The notes beneath the pieces are model-generated. The model was not told where the DNA came from. It made no database searches and saw only the letters and a list, made by a program, of their open reading frames with translations. The position numbers were made by a program, and so were the translations under genes. From NCBI RefSeq assembly GCF_004521985.1, contig NZ_SBHZ01000018.1:35061-99060 (forward strand): DNA of 64,000 nucleotides. Direction: 5' to 3'. Each line of letters opens with the position of its first letter. Position 1 is the first letter of the stretch. This document shows positions 25,783 to 33,387 of this stretch, in pieces. This DNA is from Ectopseudomonas khazarica (lineage in GTDB: Bacteria; Pseudomonadota; Gammaproteobacteria; Pseudomonadales; Pseudomonadaceae).

Positions 25783-27969
25783 TTACCGGGCGCTGATCAC
25801 GGGGGCGGTGAGCTTTTCCAGCAGGCCGGCCTGCGCATTGCGCGGGTTCTGGTTGCCGGTGGGCTGCTGGCGCACGTAGCGACCGTCGGACTGCAGCACC
25901 CAGGCCTGGGTGTTGTCGGTCAGGTAGCTTTCCAGCTCCTTCTTGACCCGGGTGATGAGCTTCTTGCCCTCGACCGGGAAGCAGGTCTCCACGCGCTTGT
26001 CGAGGTTGCGCTCCATCCAGTCGGCACTGGACAGGTAGATCAGCTCGTCGCCGCCGTTGAGGAAGTAGTACACGCGGGTGTGTTCGAGGAAGCGACCGAT
26101 GATCGAGCGCACCTGGATGTTGTGCGACACGCCCGGCACGCCCGGGCGCAGGCAGCACATGCCACGCACCACCAGGTCGATCTTCACCCCGGTCTGGCTG
26201 GCCTTGTACAGCGCGCGGATGACCTTCGGATCGGTCAGCGAGTTGAACTTGGCGATGATGTGCGCCGGCTTGCCCTCGGCCGCCGCCGCGGTTTCCTTGG
26301 CGATCAGGTCGAGCAGGGTCTTCTTCAGGGTGAAGGGCGCGTGCAGCAGCTTCTTCATGCGCAGGGTCTTGCCCATGCCGATCAGCTGGCTGAACAGCTT
26401 GGAGACGTCCTCGCCGAGCGCCACGTCGGCGGTCAGCAGGCTGTAGTCGGTGTACAGACGGGCATTGCCGGCGTGGTAGTTGCCGGTACCCAGGTGCGCA
26501 TAGCGACGAATCTCGCCGTTCTCGCGACGCAGGATCAGCATCATCTTGGAGTGGGTCTTGAAGCCGACCACCCCGTAGATCACCACCGCGCCAGCGGCCT
26601 GCAGACGGCTGGCGAGCTGCAGGTTGGACTCTTCGTCGAAACGCGCACGCAGCTCGATCACCGCCGTGACCTCCTTGCCGTTGCGCGCTGCCTCGACCAG
26701 TGCGTCGACGATCTCCGAATTGGCGCCGGAGCGGTACAGCGTCTGCTTGATGGCCAGCACGTGCGGGTCCTTGGCGGCCTGGCGCAGCAGGTCGACCACC
26801 GGGGTGAAGGACTCGAACGGGTGCAGCAGGAGGATGTCCTGCTTGCTGACCACGTTGAAGATGTTCTCCGAGTTCTGCAGCAGCTTGGGGATCACCGGGG
26901 TGAACGGCGCGTACTGCAGGTCCGGGTGGTTATCCAGGCCGGTGATGCTGAACAGGCGCGTCAGGTTGACCGGGCCGTTGACCTGGTACAGCTCGCCTTC
27001 GGTCAGGCCGAACTGCTTGAGCAGGTGATCGCGCAGGTGCTTCGGGCAGGTGTCGACCACCTCCAGGCGCACCGCATCGCCGTAGCGCCGGCTGAACAGC
27101 TCGCCGCGCAGGGCGCGGGCCAGATCTTCGACGTCCTCGGTGTCCACCGACAGGTCGGCGTTACGGGTCAAACGGAACTGGTAGCAGCCCTTGACCTTCA
27201 TGCCCTGGAACAGGTCGTCGGCATGGGCGTGGATCATCGACGAGAGGAACACGTAGTTGTCGCCGGGGCCACCGACCTCTTCCGGCACGCGGATGATCCG
27301 TGGCAGCAGGCGTGGCGCCGGGATGATGGCCAGGCCGGAATCGCGACCGAAGGCATCGACGCCCTCCAGCTCGACGATGAAGTTCAGGCTCTTGTTCACC
27401 AGCAGCGGGAAGGGGTGCGTCGGGTCGAGCCCGATGGGCGTGATGATCGGCGCGATCTCGTCGCGGAAATAGCGGCGCACCCAGGTCTTGAGCTTGGCCG
27501 TCCAGTAGCGCCGACGAATGAAGTTGATGCCTTGCTTGGCCAGGGCCGGGAACAGCGTGTCGTTGAGGATCGCGTACTGACGCTCGACCTGCTCGTGCAC
27601 CAGCTCGCTGATACGCGACAGCGCCTGATGCGGCTGCAGGCCATCGGCGCCGGCCTGTTCGCGGGCGAAGTTGATCTGTTTCTTCAGGCCGGCGACGCGA
27701 ATCTCGAAGAACTCGTCGAGGTTGCTGGAGAAGATCAGCAGGAACTTCAAGCGTTCCAGCAAGGGATAGGACTCATCCAGGGCCTGCTCCAGCACGCGGA
27801 TATTGAACTGCAACTGGGACAGTTCACGGTGGATGTACAGGCTGCTGTCATCCAGGCTGGGGGGCGGCGGTGGCGGTGTTTCCACCACCGGTTGCTCAGC
27901 CACCACCTCGACCTGGGGTTGCGGCTGGGAGCCTTCGAGCGCTTCGCTGGTGAGTCCTTCGGTGTTCAT
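25783..27969 (-). CDS. ppk: Polyphosphate kinase 1
   Basis: 728 residues. PPK1 makes inorganic polyphosphate from ATP through a phosphohistidine intermediate. The chain has a Pro-rich N-terminal extension (VVETPPPPPP) absent from E. coli PPK1. The fold proper begins SSLYIHRELSQLQFN. The catalytic region contains ARFDEESNLQLA, then GVVGFKTHSKMMLI with the candidate phosphorylated histidine near residue 470, and YAHLGTGNYH. The family fingerprint IYLSSADWMERN appears near the end. It is oriented towards ppx, from which it is separated by the iron block. Confidence 0.96.
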   Translation of the reverse strand: MNTEGLTSEALEGSQPQPQVEVVAEQPVVETPPPPPPSLDDSSLYIHRELSQLQFNIRVLEQALDESYPLLERLKFLLIFSSNLDEFFEIRVAGLKKQINFAREQAGADGLQPHQALSRISELVHEQVERQYAILNDTLFPALAKQGINFIRRRYWTAKLKTWVRRYFRDEIAPIITPIGLDPTHPFPLLVNKSLNFIVELEGVDAFGRDSGLAIIPAPRLLPRIIRVPEEVGGPGDNYVFLSSMIHAHADDLFQGMKVKGCYQFRLTRNADLSVDTEDVEDLARALRGELFSRRYGDAVRLEVVDTCPKHLRDHLLKQFGLTEGELYQVNGPVNLTRLFSITGLDNHPDLQYAPFTPVIPKLLQNSENIFNVVSKQDILLLHPFESFTPVVDLLRQAAKDPHVLAIKQTLYRSGANSEIVDALVEAARNGKEVTAVIELRARFDEESNLQLASRLQAAGAVVIYGVVGFKTHSKMMLILRRENGEIRRYAHLGTGNYHAGNARLYTDYSLLTADVALGEDVSKLFSQLIGMGKTLRMKKLLHAPFTLKKTLLDLIAKETAAAAEGKPAHIIAKFNSLTDPKVIRALYKASQTGVKIDLVVRGMCCLRPGVPGVSHNIQVRSIIGRFLEHTRVYYFLNGGDELIYLSSADWMERNLDKRVETCFPVEGKKLITRVKKELESYLTDNTQAWVLQSDGRYVRQQPTGNQNPRNAQAGLLEKLTAPVISAR

Positions 27970-27988
27970 CGCTGGGTTCCTGGGGGCG

Positions 27989-29002
27989 TCATTGCCCCTG
28001 TTTTAGCAGTTCTGCCGCACGTACGGCGAAATAGGTGAGAATGCCATCGGCACCGGCGCGTTTGAATGCGGTGAGCGACTCCATCATCGCTGCCTCGGTC
28101 AGCCAGCCGTTCTGGATCGCCGCCATGTGCATGGCGTACTCACCGCTGACCTGGTAGACGAAGGTCGGCACCTTGAAGGTGTCCTTCACGCGCCACAGCA
28201 CATCCAGGTAGGGCATACCCGGCTTGACCATGACCATGTCGGCGCCCTCGGCGAGGTCGGCGGCGACTTCATGCAGTGCCTCGTCACCATTGGCCGGGTC
28301 CATCTGGTAGGTGAACTTGTTGCCCTTGCCCAGGTTGCCGGACGAGCCGATGGCATCGCGGAACGGCCCGTAGTAGGCGCTGGCGTACTTGGCCGAGTAG
28401 GCCATGATGCGGGTGTTGACGTGATCGCCCAGCTCCAGCGCCTCGCGGATCGCCTGCACCCGGCCGTCCATCATGTCCGACGGCGAGATGATGTGCGCGC
28501 CGGCCTCGGCGTGCGACAGCGACTGACGGACCAGCGCGTCGATGGTGATGTCGTTGAGCACGTAGCCATCGTCATCGATGATGCCGTCCTGGCCGTGCGT
28601 GGTGTAGGGGTCCAGCGCGACGTCGGTCATCACCCCGAGCTCCGGGAAGCGCTCGCGCAGCGCGCGGATGGCGCGCTGGATCAGCCCGTCCGGGTTCCAC
28701 GCCTCGGCGGCGTCGAGCGACTTGCGCTCGGTCGGGATGTACGGGAACAGGTCGATCAGCGGAATACCCAGCTCCACCCAGCGCTCGGCCTCGACCAGCA
28801 GCTGATCGATCGACAGGCGCTCGACGCCCGGCATCGACGCGATCGCCTCGCGACGGTTCTCGCCGTCGAGAATGAATACCGGCAGGATCAGGTCATCGAC
28901 GCTCAGGCGGTTCTCACGTACCAGGCGACGGGAAAAATCGTCGCGACGGTTGCGGCGCAGGCGAGTGGCGGGGAACAGGCGGTTGGCGGGGGTAACGCTC
29001 AC
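27989..29002 (-). CDS. hemB: Delta-aminolevulinic acid dehydratase (porphobilinogen synthase)
   Basis: 337 residues, the P. aeruginosa HemB length, using a GTG start at 29002 with GGAG upstream (reads VSVTPANRLFP). An upstream ATG at 29065 adds 21 residues with no site. HemB condenses two 5-aminolevulinates to porphobilinogen for heme. The active-site lysine lies in MVKPGMPYLD near residue 259, with a second in SAKYASAYYGPFR. In the metal loop the segment DVALDPYTTHGQDG carries aspartates where zinc enzymes have cysteines, marking the magnesium-dependent class known for P. aeruginosa. Confidence 0.95.
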   Translation of the reverse strand: MSVTPANRLFPATRLRRNRRDDFSRRLVRENRLSVDDLILPVFILDGENRREAIASMPGVERLSIDQLLVEAERWVELGIPLIDLFPYIPTERKSLDAAEAWNPDGLIQRAIRALRERFPELGVMTDVALDPYTTHGQDGIIDDDGYVLNDITIDALVRQSLSHAEAGAHIISPSDMMDGRVQAIREALELGDHVNTRIMAYSAKYASAYYGPFRDAIGSSGNLGKGNKFTYQMDPANGDEALHEVAADLAEGADMVMVKPGMPYLDVLWRVKDTFKVPTFVYQVSGEYAMHMAAIQNGWLTEAAMMESLTAFKRAGADGILTYFAVRAAELLKQGQ

Positions 29003-29197
29003 GGCAGACTCCAGAGCCCGCAAGAACGGGCCAGTGTGACGGTTATAAGCGACCATTATGACCAAATGATGACGGTCGCATTACTTCGTGCGACTGCGCG
29101 TCGCACAGGCAGTCGCACATTGTGGCACGGCCCGCCACCTTCCGGGCCTTTCGCGGTCGGAGTAGTCTTCACCCCCCATGATCCACGAGCGCAGCAC

Positions 29198-29752
29198 ATG
29201 CTCCAAGAGCTGATCCGCCAGTTCGGTTATCCGGCCCTGATTCTCGGCACCTTCCTCGAAGGCGAGGTGTCGCTGCTGCTGGCCGCCTACATGGCCGTGC
29301 GCGACGTGCTGCAGATCGAATGGGTGGCGCTGTGCGCCTTTCTCGGCACCTTCGCCAGCGACCAGCTGTGGTACTACCTCGGCCGTCGCCACGGCCGCGC
29401 TCTGCTGGCGCGCAAGCCGCGCTGGCAACCGCTGGGCGAGCGCGCCAGCGGGCTGATCAGGCGCTACCCGGATCTGTGGGTACTGTGCTTTCGCTTCCTC
29501 TACGGCCTGCGCACGGTGATGCCGCTGACCATCGGCCTGTCCGGCTATTCATGGCCGCGCTACCTGCTGCTCGACGCCATCGGCGCCGGCGTCTGGGCCG
29601 GCGGCATCAGCCTGCTGGCCTACAGCCTGGGCAACGCCATGGGCGGCCTGCTCGACGAGCTGCGCCACTACCAGATCCTGCTGCTCGCCGGCGTGGTGCT
29701 GCTGCTTGCGTTCGCCTGGCTATACCGGTGGAGTCAGCGCCGGCGCGGCTGA
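29198..29752 (+). CDS. DedA family inner-membrane protein
   Basis: 184 residues of the SNARE-associated/DedA family. The opening FGYPALILGTFLEGEVSLLLAAY, the motif FLGTFASDQLWYYLGRRHG, and GLRTVMPLTIGLSG near residue 105 are typical, followed by two hydrophobic helices. DedA proteins are implicated in lipid flipping and membrane homeostasis. The ATG at 29198 gives the family's usual short N-terminus; the open frame upstream is antisense to hemB and was not accepted. The end overlaps the convergent sterol-desaturase-type gene by 33 bases. Confidence 0.85.
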   Translation: MLQELIRQFGYPALILGTFLEGEVSLLLAAYMAVRDVLQIEWVALCAFLGTFASDQLWYYLGRRHGRALLARKPRWQPLGERASGLIRRYPDLWVLCFRFLYGLRTVMPLTIGLSGYSWPRYLLLDAIGAGVWAGGISLLAYSLGNAMGGLLDELRHYQILLLAGVVLLLAFAWLYRWSQRRRG

Positions 29753-30964
29753 GCCACGCACCAGCCAGATACCCAGCAGGCTGGCCAGGCTGTAGGCGGC
29801 CAGCCAGCCCCAGGCGCCGCCATCCAGGCTCAGCGCACCCAGCGCACCCGCCAGCCACAAGGCCGGGACGTTGAGCAGCAGGCGCAGGTACTCGAGCCTG
29901 GCGGCGCCAGGGCGATTCTCCAGCCACAGGCCGATGCTGCACAGGCCCAGGGCGACCCACAGGCAGGCCAGCAGCAGCGCCGCCAGGGCCAGCGACTCAC
30001 CTTGCGCGAGCAGCCAGACACCGGCCAGCAGGTAACAGACGAACTGCAGCAGGGCATAGCACTGCGCACCGCGCCCCAGGGCGACGTCGAACTTGCGGAA
30101 GTTGCCCAGGTCCGGCTTGGCCTGCGGATAGCGCGCCGCCACATCGGCCGGGCGCCAGCCGGTGGGCATGAACCAGATGCGCAGCCGGTCCCACCAGGAG
30201 GCGGCCCGCCGCGCATCGTTCCACAACCCGGCATAGACCTGCAGGTTGGCCCACAGCGGGTTCCAGCTGGCGAGCGGTACGGTGACGCCGAAGATCACCG
30301 GTTCCTCGTCCAGCTCTTCCTGGAAGGTGCCGAAAATTCGATCCCAGACGATGAACACACCGCCGTAATTGCGATCCATGTAGATAGGATTCTGTGCATG
30401 GTGCACCCGGTGGTTGGAAGGCGTGATGAACAGCCACTCGAACCAGCCCAGCTTGGGAATGTGCCGGGTATGCACCCAGAACTGATAGAGCAGGTTCAGC
30501 GCCGCCACCGTGAGAAACACCAGCGGCGGCACACCGGCGATGGCCATCGGCAGGTAGAAGATCCAGCCGAAGATGAAACCGGTACTGGTCTGCCGTAACG
30601 CCGTGGAGAGATTGTAGTCTTCACTTTGATGGTGCACCGCATGCGCGGCCCAGAGCACGTTGCGCTCATGGCCCAGGCGGTGGTTCCAGTAGTAGCAGAA
30701 GTCATAGAAGACGAAGGCGCTTATCCACACCCAGAGGCTGTTTGCGGAGAGCTCGAACAACGCCAGGTGCTCCCAGGCGAAGGCGTAGGTCAGCAGGCCC
30801 ACCACCTTGGTCAGCAGGCCGGTGGCCTGCGACAGCACGCCGGCGCTGAGGCTGTTCAGGGCGTCGGCCAGGCGGTAGGTGCGCATGCCGCGCCAGCGGT
30901 CGGCGAGCAGTTCCAGGCCGATCAGCAGGAAGAAGAAGGGCACTGCATAGAGAACGTAATTCAT
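29720..30964 (-). CDS. Sterol desaturase/fatty acid hydroxylase family membrane protein
   Basis: About 414 residues. The di-iron histidine clusters of the family are visible: HRLGH near residue 95, HAVHHQSE near 107, and HRVHHAQN near 187, plus a later region of hydrophobic helices (about 300-410). These enzymes hydroxylate or desaturate lipid chains using oxygen. The ATG at 30964 (MNYVLYAV) begins just before the first membrane helix. An ATG at 31012 adds 16 residues. The substrate is unknown; the C-terminal half has extra membrane segments beyond the hydroxylase core. Confidence 0.85.
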   Translation of the reverse strand: MNYVLYAVPFFFLLIGLELLADRWRGMRTYRLADALNSLSAGVLSQATGLLTKVVGLLTYAFAWEHLALFELSANSLWVWISAFVFYDFCYYWNHRLGHERNVLWAAHAVHHQSEDYNLSTALRQTSTGFIFGWIFYLPMAIAGVPPLVFLTVAALNLLYQFWVHTRHIPKLGWFEWLFITPSNHRVHHAQNPIYMDRNYGGVFIVWDRIFGTFQEELDEEPVIFGVTVPLASWNPLWANLQVYAGLWNDARRAASWWDRLRIWFMPTGWRPADVAARYPQAKPDLGNFRKFDVALGRGAQCYALLQFVCYLLAGVWLLAQGESLALAALLLACLWVALGLCSIGLWLENRPGAARLEYLRLLLNVPALWLAGALGALSLDGGAWGWLAAYSLASLLGIWLVRGSAAPALTPPV

Positions 30965-31138
30965 GACTGCGCCATAGCGTTGTACTTGTGCCGGGATTGG
31001 GCTGATGTTCATCCTATGCGCAGCCTCGCCAGGCTTCGCGGCGGTAGATGACAGTCCAAGCGGCATATGGCGACAGACCAACGATTGCCAACACCCACGT
31101 CCGTGCTGCGGGCGTGTTTTCCTCACCAGGAGTCGAGC

Positions 31139-31798
31139 ATGAACAAGAAAGTGGCTGTGATTCTGTCCGGCTGTGGCGTCTACGACGGTGCCGAGATCCA
31201 TGAAAGCGTGATCACCCTGTTGCGCCTCGACCAGCGCGGCGCCGAGGTGCAGTGCTTCGCCCCCGACGTGGCGCAGTTGCACGTGGTGGATCACTACAGC
31301 GGCGACGAGATGAACGAGACGCGCAACGTGCTGGTGGAGTCCGCACGCATCGCCCGCGGCCAGATCAAGGACGTCAGGGCGCTGCACGCGGCGGACTTCG
31401 ATGCGCTGATCATGCCGGGCGGCTTCGGTGTGGCGAAGAACCTCTCCGACTTCGCCACCAGTGGTGCGGGCTGCAGCGTGCAGCCGGACGTGCTGGCCGC
31501 GTGCAAGGCGTTCGCCGATGCCGGCAAGCCGGTCGGCATGATGTGCATCGCCCCGGCGCTGGCGGCCAAGATCTTCGGCGCCGGCGTGGCCTGCACCATC
31601 GGCACCGACCACGACACCGCCGCCGCCCTCACCCAGATGGGCGCCGAGCACCATGAGTGCGAAGTCAGCGAGATCATCGAGGACCGCCAGCGCAAGCTGG
31701 TGACCACCCCGGCCTACATGCTCGCCCAGTCCATCGCCGAAGCGGCCTCGGGCATCAACAAGATGGTCGACCGGGTGCTGGAGCTGGCCCACCACTGA
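31139..31798 (+). CDS. elbB: ElbB glyoxalase-like protein (DJ-1/PfpI superfamily)
   Basis: 219 residues. Family marks are ILSGCGVYDGAEIHE at the N-terminus, MPGGFGVAKNLSDFA, and the nucleophile-elbow cysteine in GMMCIAPA near residue 137. ElbB has been described as isoprenoid biosynthesis protein with amidotransferase-like domain and reported with glyoxalase activity. A clear AGGAG site precedes the ATG. It is divergent from the desaturase-type gene and followed by a thioesterase gene. Confidence 0.9.
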   Translation: MNKKVAVILSGCGVYDGAEIHESVITLLRLDQRGAEVQCFAPDVAQLHVVDHYSGDEMNETRNVLVESARIARGQIKDVRALHAADFDALIMPGGFGVAKNLSDFATSGAGCSVQPDVLAACKAFADAGKPVGMMCIAPALAAKIFGAGVACTIGTDHDTAAALTQMGAEHHECEVSEIIEDRQRKLVTTPAYMLAQSIAEAASGINKMVDRVLELAHH

Positions 31799-31916
31799 GG
31801 GCCGGCGAGCGCCCATCGCAGGGCGCTTCGGTCATAGGCCAGGGCAGTCTGGCCGCCGCGCTGTTCAAGTCCATCGGGCTGCGGCAGCGTGGCGGCATGT
31901 CTTCATGGAGCGCCCC

Positions 31917-32384
31917 ATGTCCCAGCCCTTCGTCCTCGACGCCGCCCTGCAGCAGGCGGTCGCCAGTTTCTTTCAACGCATCCCCTTCAACCAGGTGCTC
32001 GGCATCGAGCTGGATGAGCTGAGCCCCGAGCGGGTCACCATGCACCTGCCGATGAAGCCCGAGCTGATCGGCAACTTCGTCCACGGCATCCTGCATGGCG
32101 GGGTGATCTCGTCCCTGCTCGACGTCTGCGGCGGCGCCATGGCATTGATCGGCGCCTCCGCCAACCACCAGCACCTGCCAGCCGCCGAACGCATGAGCAA
32201 GCTGTCCAAGCTCGGCACCATCGACCTGCGCATCGACTACCTGCGCCCAGGCCGTGGCCAGCGCTTCAGCGCCACCGCCACGCCGCTGCGCGCCGGCAAC
32301 AAGGTCGCGGTGATCCGCATGGAGCTGCACAACGACGAAGGCGTACTGGTGGCAGTGGGCACCGGCACCTATCTGTGCGGCTAG
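31917..32384 (+). CDS. PaaI/YigI-like thioesterase
   Basis: 155 residues with a single hot-dog fold. The motif GNFVHGILHGGVISSLLD (residues about 54-71) is the HGG-type active-site region of PaaI-like acyl-CoA thioesterases, followed by IDLRIDYLRPG. I chose the ATG at 31917, which has GGAG seven bases upstream; the ATG at 31905 adds four residues. The acyl-CoA substrate is unknown. Confidence 0.87.
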   Translation: MSQPFVLDAALQQAVASFFQRIPFNQVLGIELDELSPERVTMHLPMKPELIGNFVHGILHGGVISSLLDVCGGAMALIGASANHQHLPAAERMSKLSKLGTIDLRIDYLRPGRGQRFSATATPLRAGNKVAVIRMELHNDEGVLVAVGTGTYLCG

Positions 32385-32427
32385 GCCAGGAGAACCCTGG
32401 CTCGTAGCCGGGGGCAATCCGTGACGA

Positions 32428-32877
32428 CTAGCGGCTCAAGCGCGTGAGAATCCGATCCAGCGCATTGGCGAACGCCTGGCGGTCCTTCTCCGAGTAGGGT
32501 GCCTGGCCACCGCCGACCTGGCCCTGTTCGCGCAGGTCGGTGAACAGGTTGCGCACCGCCAGGCGCTCGCCCATGTTGCGCTCGTCGAACTCTCGGCCAC
32601 GCGGGTCGAGTGCCGCGACGCCCTTCTTCACCAGGCGGTCGGCCAGGGGCACGTCGCTGCAGATCACCAGTTCGCCAGGCACCGCGTGCTCGACCAGATG
32701 ATCGTCGGCCGCGTCCGGGCCACTGGGCACCACGATCAGTTTCACGCAGGCGAAATTCGGCCGGGCGACGGCCTGGCCGGCCACCAGCACCACCTCGAAG
32801 CCTCGCTTGAGGGCGAACTTGACCACCTGATCCCGCGCCGCCCGAGGGCAGGCATCGGCGTCGATCCATACACGCAT
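32428..32877 (-). CDS. YaiI/YqxD (DUF188) family protein
   Basis: 149 residues. The N-terminal MRVWIDADACP and the later GPDAADDHLVEHA and ICSDVPLADRLV define the UPF0178/DUF188 family, thought to have a PIN-like nuclease fold with clustered aspartates. No activity has been firmly assigned. The ATG at 32877 matches the family start; longer in-frame openings run into the next gene's 3' end. It is convergent with the thioesterase gene. Confidence 0.88.
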   Translation of the reverse strand: MRVWIDADACPRAARDQVVKFALKRGFEVVLVAGQAVARPNFACVKLIVVPSGPDAADDHLVEHAVPGELVICSDVPLADRLVKKGVAALDPRGREFDERNMGERLAVRNLFTDLREQGQVGGGQAPYSEKDRQAFANALDRILTRLSR

Positions 32878-32929
32878 GCAGCAACTTCCGCAGAGAAAAC
32901 TGCGCCCAGTATGCCAGCAGGCGGGCGGC

Positions 32930-33265
32930 TCAGGTGTTGTAGAACGGCTCGCAGCGTTCGCGCACGGCACGCGACAGGTTGTCGTCCGCCAGTTCGATCA
33001 GATCCAGTTCGACCTCGTCCGGCAGCAACTCGGCGACCAGCGCCGCCAGGCGCCGCTGGCCACGGATATCGGCACCGGACACAGCCAGCAGCAGGCGCGG
33101 CTGCGGGCCGATGGCCGGATCGCGCAACGCCGCCAGGAAGGCTTCGCGCACGGCGAGCTGGGCACAGGCAGCGGACAGCGCCTGTTCCAGCGGGGGATGA
33201 CGCAGCGCGGCCAGCGCCAGATCCGGGCTGTCGGCGTAATGGGTGGAATGGATCGAGGAGGACAT
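32930..33265 (-). CDS. SseB C-terminal-like protein
   Basis: 111 residues. The C-terminal half (PRLLLAVSG, ELDLIELADD, then RERCEPFYN at the end) resembles the SseB C-terminal domain, named from an E. coli protein linked to serine sensitivity. The N-terminus (MSSSIHSTHYADSPDLALAAL) resembles short cytosolic starts. Role unknown. An in-frame TTG at 33280 is an alternative start. It lies 52 bases upstream of the DUF188 gene on the same strand. Confidence 0.7.
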   Translation of the reverse strand: MSSSIHSTHYADSPDLALAALRHPPLEQALSAACAQLAVREAFLAALRDPAIGPQPRLLLAVSGADIRGQRRLAALVAELLPDEVELDLIELADDNLSRAVRERCEPFYNT

Positions 33266-33387
33266 GCGTGCACTCGGCAAAGGAATTGGAACCAGCCTAG
33301 GTGCACTGAGACTCGCTGTCGTGGCAGCGGTTCACGCTATGAGGCAAAGAGGGCGAGCAAAGCCGCCCTCGTTCACGCCGCGTCCGT

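Noticed and set aside
26080..28038. A 652-codon plus-strand frame antisense to ppk.
   Set aside because: It lacks any recognisable motif, and ppk motifs on the minus strand are unambiguous.
28127..29197. A long in-frame extension upstream of the DedA gene.
   Set aside because: It is antisense to hemB. The DedA family starts at about the ATG at 29198.
31012..31816. An upstream extension of the desaturase-type gene to nearly 700 residues.
   Set aside because: It runs antisense through elbB, which has its own strong ribosome site and family motifs.
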